In this document: piece after piece, positions 36,858-44,730 of the stretch
How positions within the stretch are numbered: the first letter of the stretch is position 1
Layout of the letters: the number at the start of each line of letters is the position of its first letter
From: Streptomyces sp. NBC_00341
GTDB taxonomy: Bacteria > Actinomycetota > Actinomycetes > Streptomycetales > Streptomycetaceae
Assembly (NCBI RefSeq): GCF_041435055.1
Contig: NZ_CP108002.1
Coordinates: 8,494,001 to 8,558,000, forward strand
Direction of reading: 5' to 3'
DNA: 64,000 bases
Program-made: the position numbers and the translations under genes
The notes under the pieces: generated by a model
Seen by the model: the letters and a program-made list of their open reading frames with translations, nothing else
Told to the model about the DNA's origin: nothing
The model's database searches: none

Positions 36858-37160
36858 GGATTCCTCCTGCTTGGTGGGGGGAGAGAGGCAGAGGATCTAC
36901 GCGCGTCCACATGACGCGAACACGACACAGTGAGCCACAGGGGGATGCGGCTGGTAAATAGTTTTCCGATTCATTAGTGGTATAGACCTCTTCGCGCTCC
37001 GGTGAGCTGCGGAAACGGAACGGCTCCGGCGGAACTTTCTCCAAGTGGTGCCGGGTGCGGGCTCTTTGGCATCTCGGGGTGCATCCGGCACAACCATCCT
37101 TGTCGTTCGAGGGTCACATCAAGTGGGAGTAATCCGCTCTCGGAACCACAAGGGGGATAT
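36858..37160. other. Divergent promoter region between lysozyme and SapA genes (303 bp)
   Basis: No gene is seen. The centre (about 36950-36990) is AT-rich against the background and holds the DasR-type site. The right end leads into a GGGGGATAT Shine-Dalgarno region for SapA. Promoters for both genes must lie here. Confidence 0.6.
36976..36991. promoter_or_regulatory. Probable DasR-responsive element (dre)
   Basis: AGTGGTATAGACCTCT matches the DasR consensus AGTGGTCTAGACCACT at 14 of 16 positions. DasR is the GlcNAc-responsive GntR repressor of streptomycetes. The site lies in the divergent region between the GH25 lysozyme and SapA genes, which fits control of a wall-degrading enzyme by GlcNAc metabolism. 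The consensus is known from S. coelicolor; binding here is inferred. Confidence 0.65.
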
Positions 37161-37610
37161 ATGCGAAGCGTACGTAATGTCGCGACTGTCGGAGCGTTGG
37201 CCACGCTGACGCTGGGCGCCACCGTCGTACTGAGCACGACCGCCTCGGCCGCGCCCAACGTCACACCGCAGGGGGTCTGCGGCAGCGCCTACAAGACCGT
37301 GAACTCGGCGCCCATCGGCTCGCAGGGCACCGTCTACCTGACGTACAACTCCGCGAACGGCAAGAACTGCGTCGCGACCATCCGCGCCAACCCGGGCACG
37401 GCCAAGGCCATGTCCGCGTCCATCTACGTCTCCGACACCGACGAGTGGGCCGGTGACGATGGCAACTACACCTCGTACGCCGGGCCCGCGTACGTCTACG
37501 GCAAGGGCCACTGTGTGAGTTGGAGCGGCAGCATCGGCAACGTGTACGTGTCGGTGGACAACTCCAACTGCGCGAAGCTCAAGGAGCACCGGGTCACCGA
37601 AGTCCGCTGA
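37161..37610 (+). CDS. sapA: Spore-associated protein A-like secreted protein
   Basis: The 149-aa product has a Sec signal (MRSVRNVATVGALATLTLG, cleavage near TASA-AP). A beta-rich mature part has four Cys (GVCGSAY, KNCVATI, GHCVSWS, NSNCAKL) that probably form two disulphides. The segment YKTVNSAPIGSQGTVYLTYN is characteristic of the spore-associated protein SapA of Streptomyces, found on spores but of unknown molecular function. The ATG has AAGGGGGATAT before it. It is divergent from the lysozyme gene. Confidence 0.82.
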   Translation: MRSVRNVATVGALATLTLGATVVLSTTASAAPNVTPQGVCGSAYKTVNSAPIGSQGTVYLTYNSANGKNCVATIRANPGTAKAMSASIYVSDTDEWAGDDGNYTSYAGPAYVYGKGHCVSWSGSIGNVYVSVDNSNCAKLKEHRVTEVR

Positions 37611-37627
37611 CCCGGCGCACCGCCGGG
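37611..37627. terminator. Short hairpin after sapA
   Basis: CCCGGCG-CAC-CGCCGGG directly follows the SapA stop and precedes the convergent DoxX stop. The stem has only 7 bp, so support is modest. Confidence 0.4.
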
Positions 37628-37632
37628 CGGTA

Positions 37633-38016
37633 TCAGTGAGGTGAAGCGCCCTCGGCACGGGCGACCTTGCGGGCCCACATGACCAGGGGAATCTGCAGGG
37701 GCAACCGGCCGAGGGCCGCGGCCCTCGGCACGGCGGGGGAGTGCCGCGCGTCGAGGGCCATCTGGACGTTGGCGGGAAAGACGGCGACGAAGAACCCGGC
37801 CGTCGCACGGGCCGCGATCGGGCGCGTCCTGGGGTGGACCAGTCCGGCGGCGAGCGCGAACTCGACCACCCCGCTCCCGTACGTCCACGCACGCGGCGAA
37901 CCGGGCAGGATCCTCGGAACGGTCCCGTCGAACACCTTCGGCACCGCCAGGTGGAGGGCTCCGGCTCCGGCCATCAGCCCGGCGAGGAGGAAGGGGGAAC
38001 GGCTCGTCCGGGACAT
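37633..38016 (-). CDS. DoxX-like small membrane protein
   Basis: The 127-aa product has four predicted membrane segments (SPFLLAGLMAGAGALHLAV, GVVEFALAAGLV, AARATAGFFVAVFPANVQMA, LPLQIPLVMWA). The motifs WTYGSGVVEFALAAGL and FPANVQMALDA are typical of DoxX/DUF4267-type proteins, which are of uncertain function. The start overlaps the sirtuin stop by 1 nt (TGATG), so the two are co-translated. Confidence 0.82.
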   Translation of the reverse strand: MSRTSRSPFLLAGLMAGAGALHLAVPKVFDGTVPRILPGSPRAWTYGSGVVEFALAAGLVHPRTRPIAARATAGFFVAVFPANVQMALDARHSPAVPRAAALGRLPLQIPLVMWARKVARAEGASPH

Positions 38017-38942
38017 CAGTCTCCTTCGACAGCGGGTTCGCGAGGTGCCGCCGCGGCGTCCTCGACGGGGACGCCCAGCCGGCCGGCCACCGCGGTGAGG
38101 GCCGTTCCCAGCGGGAGCGCGACGCGGGTGACGGCGTGCCGGTCGCCCCGGGTCGGGTCCCGGTTGACGATCAGCACCGGCACTCCGGCCTGGGCCGCCT
38201 GCCGGACGAACCGGAGCCCGGACATCACCGTCAGCGAAGAGCCCAGGACCAGCAGCGAGGACGCCGCTGCGACCAGTTCGCGGCAGTGTGCGACCCGGCG
38301 GGCCGGCACGGCCTCGCCGAAGAACACCACATCCGGTTTGAGGATGCCGCCGCAGACCGCGCAGGGCACCACGTGGAAGTCCCCGACCTGCTCGTCGGTG
38401 AGGTCGGCATCGCCGTCCGGGTTGATCGCGGCGGCCACCGGCCGGAAGCCCGGGTTGGCCTCCTCCAGCCGCCGCGCGAGGTCGCGGCGCGAGCCGATCG
38501 TGCCGCAGGAGAGGCAGACGACCCGGTCCAGGCTGCCGTGGAGTTCCACCGCGTCCTCGCTCCCGGCGGCCTGGTGCAGACCGTCGACGTTCTGGGTGAT
38601 CACCCCCGAGAGCAGGCCCTGCCGCCCGAACGCGGCCACTGCCCGGTGCCCGGCGTTGGGCCGGGCGCGGCCGAAGGTGCGCCAGCCGAGATGGCTGCGG
38701 GCCCAGTACCGGCGCCGGGCCTGGACGCTCGCCGTGAAGTCCTGGTAGGTCATCGGGGTGTGCCGGCTCAGGCTCCCGCCCTCGCCCCGGTAGTCGGGGA
38801 TGCCCGATTCGGTGGAGATTCCGGCCCCGCTGAGCACCAGCACACCGCCGGCGCCCAGCGCATCGGTGACCGGCTCCAGGTCGGTGGTGGCGGGCGGCAG
38901 GTCCTCTGTGGGGGCCCAGCTCAGAGTGGGGCGCATGCGCAT
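38016..38942 (-). CDS. Sirtuin NAD-dependent protein deacylase (Sir2 family)
   Basis: The 308-aa product has the sirtuin signature: VLVLSGAGISTESGIPDYRG, ITQNVDGLHQAAGS, catalytic His in VELHGSLDRVVC, and a four-Cys zinc site (CLSCG and CAVCGG). GILKPDVVFFGEAVP and LVLGSSLTVMSG follow. This fits a class II/U-type bacterial deacetylase using NAD+. It is translationally coupled to the DoxX-like gene. The MRMRPT start offers two ATGs 6 nt apart. Confidence 0.94.
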   Translation of the reverse strand: MRMRPTLSWAPTEDLPPATTDLEPVTDALGAGGVLVLSGAGISTESGIPDYRGEGGSLSRHTPMTYQDFTASVQARRRYWARSHLGWRTFGRARPNAGHRAVAAFGRQGLLSGVITQNVDGLHQAAGSEDAVELHGSLDRVVCLSCGTIGSRRDLARRLEEANPGFRPVAAAINPDGDADLTDEQVGDFHVVPCAVCGGILKPDVVFFGEAVPARRVAHCRELVAAASSLLVLGSSLTVMSGLRFVRQAAQAGVPVLIVNRDPTRGDRHAVTRVALPLGTALTAVAGRLGVPVEDAAAAPREPAVEGD

Positions 38943-39018
38943 GCCTCAAGAGTACGTAACCGGCCGCGTCCGCCCGCCCGCGCCGTCGACAGCCCCGGGC
39001 GACCCGGGGCGGACCGGG

Positions 39019-40062
39019 TCACCTCTGCCGAACCACGGGCACCGACGCGCAGCCGCGGAGCCGCGCGTCCCCGCGGGCCAGGCCCGGCGACGCCCCGGCC
39101 CCCACCACCCGGCCGTCGAGGACCGCGAGCCAGCCGCCTTCGGGCACGGTGGCCCCCAGCCCTTCCGGATCGGCGGGTTCGAGGGCCCTGAGCAATTCCG
39201 GGTCGGGGCCGGCCGGAGCAGCGGCGGCCGCCGCCACCGGGATTCCCGAGCTCCACTCGGCGACGGTCCGCTCCGCTCCCCGGGCCCGTACCCACAGCAC
39301 ATGCTGGAGCACGATCAGCGGGCCGAGCGCCGTGAGCAGCGGAAACGCCCCGGTCAGCGTCCCCAGGGCGAACAGCACACTGACCGCCGCCGACACCGCC
39401 AGGCCGATTCCGGCCGCGAGAAGACCGGCGGCCCGTCCGAAGGCCTTCAGCGCCACCAGCGGGAAGAGCACCAGGAGCAGCAGGTCGCCCAGCCCGAGCG
39501 CCACGGGCGGATCGCCCCGGGTGACGGCCAGCAACGGGGCGAACGGCAGCCCCATCACCTGGACGGCGAACCGGTCCATGACCGACGTGAGCCCCGTCGC
39601 CACCAGGTCGTAGCAGGCGAGCGCGCCCGCGAACCACGCGGCGTGGGCGGAGCGCATGCCGCTCTGCGCCCACATGTTGGCCACCCCCACGACGGCGACC
39701 GCGAGCAGCACATCGGTGAGTACCAGCACGGCGAGTGTCTTGTCCGCGAACGCGCATCCTGCGGTGGCCGCGACCGAGCCCAGCGCGGCGACCCAGGCCC
39801 GGCCCCCGCCGAACAGGGGCGCGAGGGTGAACTGGAGCGCCGCGCAGAGGACCAGACCGAACACGACGGCCACCGCGGCACGGGGCAGTTCCAGATAGAC
39901 CAGGGGAGCGGCCACGACCACGGCGGACACCACGGCGACGTCGGGCAGTTCGTACCGGCCGACCGGCGGGCGGGGCATCCGGACCCGGCCGAAGTAGGCG
40001 GCACCGGCCGCCGTGATCGCGGCGACGCAGACGTTGAGGCCCACCAGGGCGACGCCGCTCAT
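39019..40062 (-). CDS. Polytopic membrane protein with presenilin-like YD/GxGD motifs
   Basis: The 347-aa product has about eight to nine membrane segments in residues 1-270 and a soluble Ala/Pro-rich C-terminus. Two aspartates sit within predicted helices: Tyr151-Asp152 (ACYDLVATGL) and Asp193 in GLGD (VALGLGDLLLLVLFPL). The YD plus GxGD pair is the catalytic signature of presenilin/signal-peptide-peptidase intramembrane aspartyl proteases, and the 41-residue spacing is close to that of SPP. A canonical PAL motif is not evident; TALGPL occurs in a later helix. GxGD is also found in type IV prepilin peptidases. The ATG overlaps the ligase stop by 4 nt, and the gene ends the peptide-gene operon. 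Protease activity is inferred only. Confidence 0.75.
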   Translation of the reverse strand: MSGVALVGLNVCVAAITAAGAAYFGRVRMPRPPVGRYELPDVAVVSAVVVAAPLVYLELPRAAVAVVFGLVLCAALQFTLAPLFGGGRAWVAALGSVAATAGCAFADKTLAVLVLTDVLLAVAVVGVANMWAQSGMRSAHAAWFAGALACYDLVATGLTSVMDRFAVQVMGLPFAPLLAVTRGDPPVALGLGDLLLLVLFPLVALKAFGRAAGLLAAGIGLAVSAAVSVLFALGTLTGAFPLLTALGPLIVLQHVLWVRARGAERTVAEWSSGIPVAAAAAAPAGPDPELLRALEPADPEGLGATVPEGGWLAVLDGRVVGAGASPGLARGDARLRGCASVPVVRQR

Positions 40063-41525
40063 GCCGGACTCACGGCCCGCACCTCTGCCGGGCGCACCGA
40101 CTCGAAGGTACGCTCACGCAGATCGGCACGGACCGGGCCGGTCCGTGGCATCGCGGCCGGGTCGTCATGGAGCACGACGGCGTCCAGCGCGAGGCCCGCC
40201 GCGGTGGCCCGGTCCTCCAGCCTGCCGAGCAGACCGGCTGCGGGCAGTCGGCGGACCAGGACGTGGAGGCGCGGGCCCGGGTCCTCGTCGACCAGGGCGT
40301 AGCGCGCGGGCAGCGGGATGTCCGGCTCCGCCTCCAGCAGGTTCAGCACCGACCAGGTGGTGATCTCGCGGCTCAGCGGACCCGTCCAGCGGCCGAGCAC
40401 CGGCGAGGTGGCGGGCAGGTGGGCCAGCTCGCACTCGGTCGTGCTCCCGGGCAGCCGGACCAGGTCGCCCGTCGCGTACCGCAGGAGCAGGGTGCAGTCC
40501 CGGTAGGGCACGTACGGGGTCTGCACGATGATGCCGACGTCGCCCGGTGGCGTGGGCGCGTGGGTCACGGGGTCGAGTATCTCCAGATGCCCGAACTCGG
40601 TGGTGTGGTGCAGATGCCCCTTGGTACACGGCGTCCCGCCGGACGGCACGGTCTCGGTCATCATGTACGAGGTGGAGATCTTCGCGCCGAGCGCCGCCGA
40701 CGCGCGTTCCTTGAGCGGTTCGGAGAGCACCTCGCCGCCGACACCGATGGACTCCAGGCCGAAGTCGGAGGGCAGCCGGCCGCCCCGCTCCGCCTCCTCG
40801 ACGAGGGCGGAGAGGTAGGACGCGGAGACGGTCAGGTGAGTGATCTGCGGGGCCTTGCCGCGCAGCCCGAGCGGGGTGGCCAGCCGGTCCAGCGCCACGG
40901 CCGGGTCCACGGTGCCGATCTGGACGAAGGAGGCGCCGATCCGGGTCACCGACTCCTCCACGTTGAGCAGCGGCAGGGTCGCCCGGGAGCACCCCGCGTA
41001 CGCGACGGTGTGGCGTGGGCGCAGGCCGAGGCCGAGGACGGCCGAGACGGTGCTCATGGCCACCGCGATCTCGACCTCGGCCCGGGAGTACCAGACCGTG
41101 GTGGGGGTGCCGCTCGTGCCCGTGGTGAGCGCCATCAGCGCGGGAGCGGAGACGGCGGACACGAAGGCGGCCGGCAGTCCGCGCAGGGCCGCCTTCGGTG
41201 TGACCGGCACCTGGTCCCAGGTCTCCGGTGTGAGGGTGCCCGGGTCGAGCGCCAGGCTGTCGAACGTTCGGCGGTAGTACGCCGTGTGCCGGGCCGCGGC
41301 CCGCGCCGTGGCCCGCAGGCTGCGCTCGGTCACGGTCCGCCGTACAGCGGGGTCGACGGCCCCCGCCTGGCCGGGCAGCAGGGCCGAGTCCGCGCCCGGC
41401 TCCCCGAATTCCGCGAGGGTCGCGACCAGGTCCCGGGCGATGCGCTCCAGGTCCTGCGGGCGGATGCGGCGGTTGCGCAGGATCGCCGCGCCGTACCGGA
41501 GCTGGCTGAGCGCGGTCGCGAACAA
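40059..41525 (-). CDS. Adenylate-forming ligase, phenylacetate-CoA ligase (PaaK)/LuxE-like
   Basis: The 488-aa product starts at a TTG with a strong AGGAGG site 5 nt upstream. A TTGTSGTPTTVWYS phosphate-loop motif, GVGGEVLSEPLKERA, ISTSYMMTETVPSGG (adenylate-binding T-E motif) and LLRYATGDLVRL identify the PaaK/LuxE/F390-synthetase branch of the ANL superfamily. These enzymes adenylate a carboxyl group and pass it to CoA, a protein or a peptide. There is no carrier domain and no phenylacetate pathway nearby. Its place between a 22-codon peptide gene and a GxGD membrane protein suggests that it activates the peptide's C-terminus or an acyl/aryl group for attachment to it; this is inference. 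Confidence 0.85.
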   Translation of the reverse strand: MFATALSQLRYGAAILRNRRIRPQDLERIARDLVATLAEFGEPGADSALLPGQAGAVDPAVRRTVTERSLRATARAAARHTAYYRRTFDSLALDPGTLTPETWDQVPVTPKAALRGLPAAFVSAVSAPALMALTTGTSGTPTTVWYSRAEVEIAVAMSTVSAVLGLGLRPRHTVAYAGCSRATLPLLNVEESVTRIGASFVQIGTVDPAVALDRLATPLGLRGKAPQITHLTVSASYLSALVEEAERGGRLPSDFGLESIGVGGEVLSEPLKERASAALGAKISTSYMMTETVPSGGTPCTKGHLHHTTEFGHLEILDPVTHAPTPPGDVGIIVQTPYVPYRDCTLLLRYATGDLVRLPGSTTECELAHLPATSPVLGRWTGPLSREITTWSVLNLLEAEPDIPLPARYALVDEDPGPRLHVLVRRLPAAGLLGRLEDRATAAGLALDAVVLHDDPAAMPRTGPVRADLRERTFESVRPAEVRAVSPA

Positions 41526-41540
41526 GGGAGCCTCCTGACG

Positions 41541-41570
41541 CCTGGACCGGGACTGAGATCCCGGTCCAGG
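41541..41570 (-). terminator. Intra-operon hairpin (attenuator-like) between peptide and ligase genes
   Basis: A perfect 12-bp stem (41541-41552 with 41559-41570) with a 6-nt loop lies 14 nt after the peptide stop and 15 nt before the TTG of the ligase. Partial termination here would give more peptide transcript than enzyme transcript, a layout common after precursor-peptide genes. Confidence 0.75.
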
Positions 41571-41584
41571 CCGGGGCTGATCCG

Positions 41585-41653
41585 TCAGACCATGCTGGCG
41601 AACATCGCCGCCGTGAGCGTGCTGAACGCGTACTTGATGTAGTGCTTGACCAT
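41585..41653 (-). CDS. 22-residue hydrophobic peptide; candidate signal or RiPP precursor
   Basis: This tiny gene has ATG at 41653, TGA at 41585-41587 and a well-placed AGAAGGGAGATC ribosome-binding site. The product starts MVKHYIKYAF and ends TAAMFASMV: a cationic, aromatic N-terminal third followed by a hydrophobic, transmembrane-like stretch. It contains no Cys. It is followed by a hairpin and then by the adenylating ligase and GxGD membrane-protein genes, the order expected for a modified and processed peptide. It has no obvious leader peptide or double-Gly motif. The codon set is typical of the genome, and the start codon, ribosome-binding site and stop are all coherent, which supports translation. 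Confidence 0.72.
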   Translation of the reverse strand: MVKHYIKYAFSTLTAAMFASMV

Positions 41654-41745
41654 GGTGGATCTCCCTTCTCCGGGCCGCCCCTCAGGGCGGCTGGGCTCCA
41701 TGTGGCGCACTCCCGGCCGAGGACGGCCGGTCGATGAACGAGACA

Positions 41746-42474
41746 TTAGAGGAGCGGAGTTGATCCATCAACGGATCCTTCCGACTTGCCCGGAGCAGCA
41801 GGAGTTCCGCTCCGGGCATCGGGCCGCCGGCGAGCGAGGAGGAGGCCCCCGAGCTTGCTCTCGGCCGAGGTGAGGGTGCGCTGCACCTCGACGTCGAATC
41901 CGGCCTCTTCGAGCCGGGCGGCCAGCTGACCGGGCCGGCGCCGGTGCACGTACACCTTCATCGGGTGGCCGCCGTACCCCTGCGTCTTCAGCTTCCGCTC
42001 GTCCCCGACGTGGAAGCTGAGCAGCAGCGGGCCGCCGGGCCTCAGCACACGGCGGAAATGCGCCAGGACCGGATCGATCTCCTCGTCGGGGACGTGGATG
42101 AGCGAGTACCAGGCGATCAGCCCGGCCACAGAGCCGTCGGTGAGACCGAGCTCCGTCATCGACCCGGGTTCGAACCGCAGGCCGGGGTGGTCACGCCGGG
42201 CCACCTCGATCATCCCGGGGGACAGGTCGATCCCGAACGCGTCCAGGCCCAGCCCGTGCAGGTGGGCCGTGATCCTGCCCGGCCCGCACCCCATATCCGC
42301 GACCGGGCCTTCGCCGTTCTCGCGCACCCGGGCGGCGAACAGCGCCAGTACGGCGCGTTCTTCAGGCGTGTCGTCCAGGAGGTTCCGCACCTGGTCCGCG
42401 TAGCTGTCGGCCACGGTGTCGTAGGACTCCCGGGTGTCCGCCAGCCAGTTGTCAGTGTTCGGTTCGAGTTCCAC
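41746..42474 (-). CDS. Class I SAM-dependent methyltransferase
   Basis: The 242-aa product has motif I VADMGCGPGRITAHLHGLG, motif II acidic FGIDLSPGMIEVAR, GLIAWYSLIHVPDEE (motif IV) and LRPGGPLLLSFH (post-motif). This is the common Methyltransf_11/25 type; the substrate is not deducible. It is 92 nt upstream of the 22-codon peptide gene on the same strand. It may belong to that operon, although two small GC-rich hairpins lie in the gap. The gene ends with TAA. Confidence 0.88.
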   Translation of the reverse strand: MELEPNTDNWLADTRESYDTVADSYADQVRNLLDDTPEERAVLALFAARVRENGEGPVADMGCGPGRITAHLHGLGLDAFGIDLSPGMIEVARRDHPGLRFEPGSMTELGLTDGSVAGLIAWYSLIHVPDEEIDPVLAHFRRVLRPGGPLLLSFHVGDERKLKTQGYGGHPMKVYVHRRRPGQLAARLEEAGFDVEVQRTLTSAESKLGGLLLARRRPDARSGTPAAPGKSEGSVDGSTPLL

Positions 42475-42527
42475 GGGCGCAGGCTATCCGGGAGCATCCG
42501 GCAGGAGGGGCATGCGTCCCGATGGAG

Positions 42528-42575
42528 ACGGTCCGGTGGACTCCGCCCCGGCCGGGGCGGAGTCCACCGGACCGT
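42528..42575 (-). terminator. Strong terminator of the PAP2 gene
   Basis: A perfect 22-bp stem (42528-42549 with 42554-42575) with a GGCC loop lies just past the PAP2-gene stop and before the methyltransferase start. It isolates the methyltransferase/peptide operon from the upstream gene. Confidence 0.9.
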
Positions 42576-42584
42576 TCACAGGTC

Positions 42585-43925
42585 TCAGACCGGTTCCGGC
42601 AGTGGCTCGGGTTGCCGCGCCGGGGCGGTCTTCGGTTCCCACTGTTCGGTGGTCCGCACGTAGCCGTGGATCACCGAGGCCATCGCGAGGACCAGAAGCG
42701 GGCCGAACACCCAGGGATGGTGGGCCATCGGCAACGACAGATAACGGTACGACAGCAGGAGCGCGGCGAAGACGGCGACGCCGTAGGCGACCAGCTTGAC
42801 TCCCGACCGGTCCCAGCCGCGGTCGAACGTGCGCAGACCCGCCTCGATCGTGAGCGTGAACACCACGCCCGCGATGATGTCCGCGCCGTAGTGATAACCG
42901 AAGCCCAGCGTCGCGCAGAGGGTGGCGATCAGCCAGAACGTGCCCGCGTACCGGAGGGTCCGGGGGCCCTTGCGGGAATGGATGAAGATGCAGGTGGCCC
43001 ATGCCGTGTGCAGGCTGGGCATGCAGTTGCGCGGAGTGATCTCGTCGAACGACATGTGGTGCGGAGCGGTGATCTGCGGCATCGTGTTCGGCCACATGTT
43101 GGCCACCGCCCAGTGCCCGCCGTCGGCACCGTAGGCGAAGACCGGCCCGACCACCGGGAAGAGCACGTAAATGCCGGGCCCGAGGAGACCTATGAGCAGG
43201 AAGGTGCGCACCAGATGGTGGCCGGGGAAGCGGCGGTCGGTCGCCACATTGCGCAGCTGGTACAGCGCGACGACGACCGCGGCGACCGCGAGCTGCGTGT
43301 AGACGGAGTCGAGGAACGCGTCCCCGACCGGGCCGGTGGCCTGGATCATCCGGCCCACCAGCCATGAGGGGTTGCCCAGTGCGTGATCGGCGGTCGCGAC
43401 GTACTGGTCGAGCACGGCCGGGCGCGTCTTCGAAGTGATGAGCAGCCAGGTGTCACCGGTCTTGCGGCCCGTCACCAGCAGCAGACCGAGGCCGACGCCC
43501 TTCAGCAGCAGGATGCGTTCCTGGCCCGTACGGCGTGTGACGGCGATGACCCCGCAGCCCACGATCACCCACAACGCCCCGTTGCCGAAGGGGTGGCCGT
43601 GGGTCACCCTGGCGTCGGCCGCCCAGCGCACCAGCAGAATGACGAGATCGATTCCTATCGCGGTACCCATCGCGATGAACCGTTGCCGCCAGGTGAGCAC
43701 CACCATCATCAACGCCATGCTGGCGTAGAGCAGGAAGCCCGACTGAGGGGCGACTATGACCTCTTGGGCCTGGGTGGTTATCGGCCCCGGCAGTCCGTAA
43801 TGACGTGCGGCGATCTCCAGCGCGACCAGGAACCCGAGGGTCGCCACGGCCGCCGTGCCCCACAGTATCGCTCTTGGCCGACGCCACGGGGCGGTCGTGG
43901 TTCTGCTCGTTATTCGCGAAAACAC
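42585..43925 (-). CDS. PAP2-superfamily membrane protein (inositolphosphotransferase Aur1/Ipt1-like)
   Basis: The product (446 aa from GTG 43925) has ten or more membrane segments and PAP2 motifs: MPSLHTAWATCIF, then FGYHYGADIIAGVVF (His-X3-Asp). The lead-in NMWPNTMPQITAPHH is typical of the Aur1-like family that transfers polar head groups to lipids or dephosphorylates them. The frame stays open to 44195, but that part is AT-richer and unlike the family. A TATAGTAT box lies 8-15 nt upstream of the GTG, suggesting a nearly leaderless transcript. The start is uncertain. Confidence 0.82.
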   Translation of the reverse strand: MFSRITSRTTTAPWRRPRAILWGTAAVATLGFLVALEIAARHYGLPGPITTQAQEVIVAPQSGFLLYASMALMMVVLTWRQRFIAMGTAIGIDLVILLVRWAADARVTHGHPFGNGALWVIVGCGVIAVTRRTGQERILLLKGVGLGLLLVTGRKTGDTWLLITSKTRPAVLDQYVATADHALGNPSWLVGRMIQATGPVGDAFLDSVYTQLAVAAVVVALYQLRNVATDRRFPGHHLVRTFLLIGLLGPGIYVLFPVVGPVFAYGADGGHWAVANMWPNTMPQITAPHHMSFDEITPRNCMPSLHTAWATCIFIHSRKGPRTLRYAGTFWLIATLCATLGFGYHYGADIIAGVVFTLTIEAGLRTFDRGWDRSGVKLVAYGVAVFAALLLSYRYLSLPMAHHPWVFGPLLVLAMASVIHGYVRTTEQWEPKTAPARQPEPLPEPV

Positions 43926-44165
43926 CCGCGATACTATAGGTATCAATTGTTTGGCCGATTTGTTAGATGTTGGCTGAGTAAGACACTCTTCACACCGGAA
44001 AGCCCGATTTTTCGGTGATTGGCGAGCGATGGGGACGCTCGTCGTGAGTTCGAACATGCTAACGGAGGCGTGCGGGTGCGTTCGCTGGTCACGGGTGGTA
44101 CGAAAGTCGGCTCGATCCAGCCCCTGGCCGGTTCTCCGTCGGCGGGGAAAGGGCGGCGCGAAGAG

Positions 44166-44197
44166 CTGTGCCCTCACCGCGGGCGGCGAGGGCACAG
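44166..44197 (-). terminator. Hairpin after the DUF4232 gene
   Basis: A 10-bp perfect stem (44166-44175 with 44188-44197) with a 12-nt loop follows the DUF4232 gene stop on the minus strand. Confidence 0.65.
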
Positions 44198-44220
44198 GCT
44201 CGGAGTTCCACGGAAGGAAC

Positions 44221-44730
44221 TCAGGCGCCGCTGCGCACCGGACCGACGAGAGTGCCGGCCGCCACCCTGAGCTTCCCGTCGGCCACGGACGTGCCGGGGA
44301 TCTCCCCGTCGGGAGCCCGGAGCGTGAAGGACGCCTCGTCCGCGGGGACGCCGCAGTCGTTGTTGGGAACCTGGATGTCGAAGTGCACCGGGTGCCCCGG
44401 ACCGAAGGTCACCGCGGTCCGCCGGCTGCCGTAGCGGCCGGCGGTGATCCCGCTCTCCGAGCCGTGGTTGGAGAACCGCACATCGGTGGGCGAACCCGCG
44501 AGCCGGCACGGGTCGTAGCCGCGCGGCGCGGTGAGCGTCACGCGGTAGTGGCGGTGCCCCGCGCTGCTGGACGCGTTGGAGATCTTCGCCAGGTGGTTGG
44601 CCGGACGGCATGCGGAGGGTGCGGTGCCCACGGCCGCCACGGACGCGGCCTGTGCCGTGGTCCCGCCCGTGGCACCCAACAGTGCGGTGGCGGCGATGGC
44701 GACGGCGATCTTCCGGGTGGTACGCATCAT
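44221..44730 (-). CDS. Secreted DUF4232-type protein
   Basis: The 169-aa product has a Sec signal (RTTRKIAVAIAATALLGA, cleavage near AQA-AS) and a beta domain: HYRVTLTAPRGYDPCRLAGSP, VTFGPGHPVHFDIQVPNNDC, with Cys43, Cys in DPCRL and Cys in NNDCG. The pattern fits DUF4232, a common actinobacterial exported domain of unknown role. The start at 44730 was chosen for its CAGGGAG site over an ATG two codons upstream. Confidence 0.8.
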   Translation of the reverse strand: MMRTTRKIAVAIAATALLGATGGTTAQAASVAAVGTAPSACRPANHLAKISNASSSAGHRHYRVTLTAPRGYDPCRLAGSPTDVRFSNHGSESGITAGRYGSRRTAVTFGPGHPVHFDIQVPNNDCGVPADEASFTLRAPDGEIPGTSVADGKLRVAAGTLVGPVRSGA

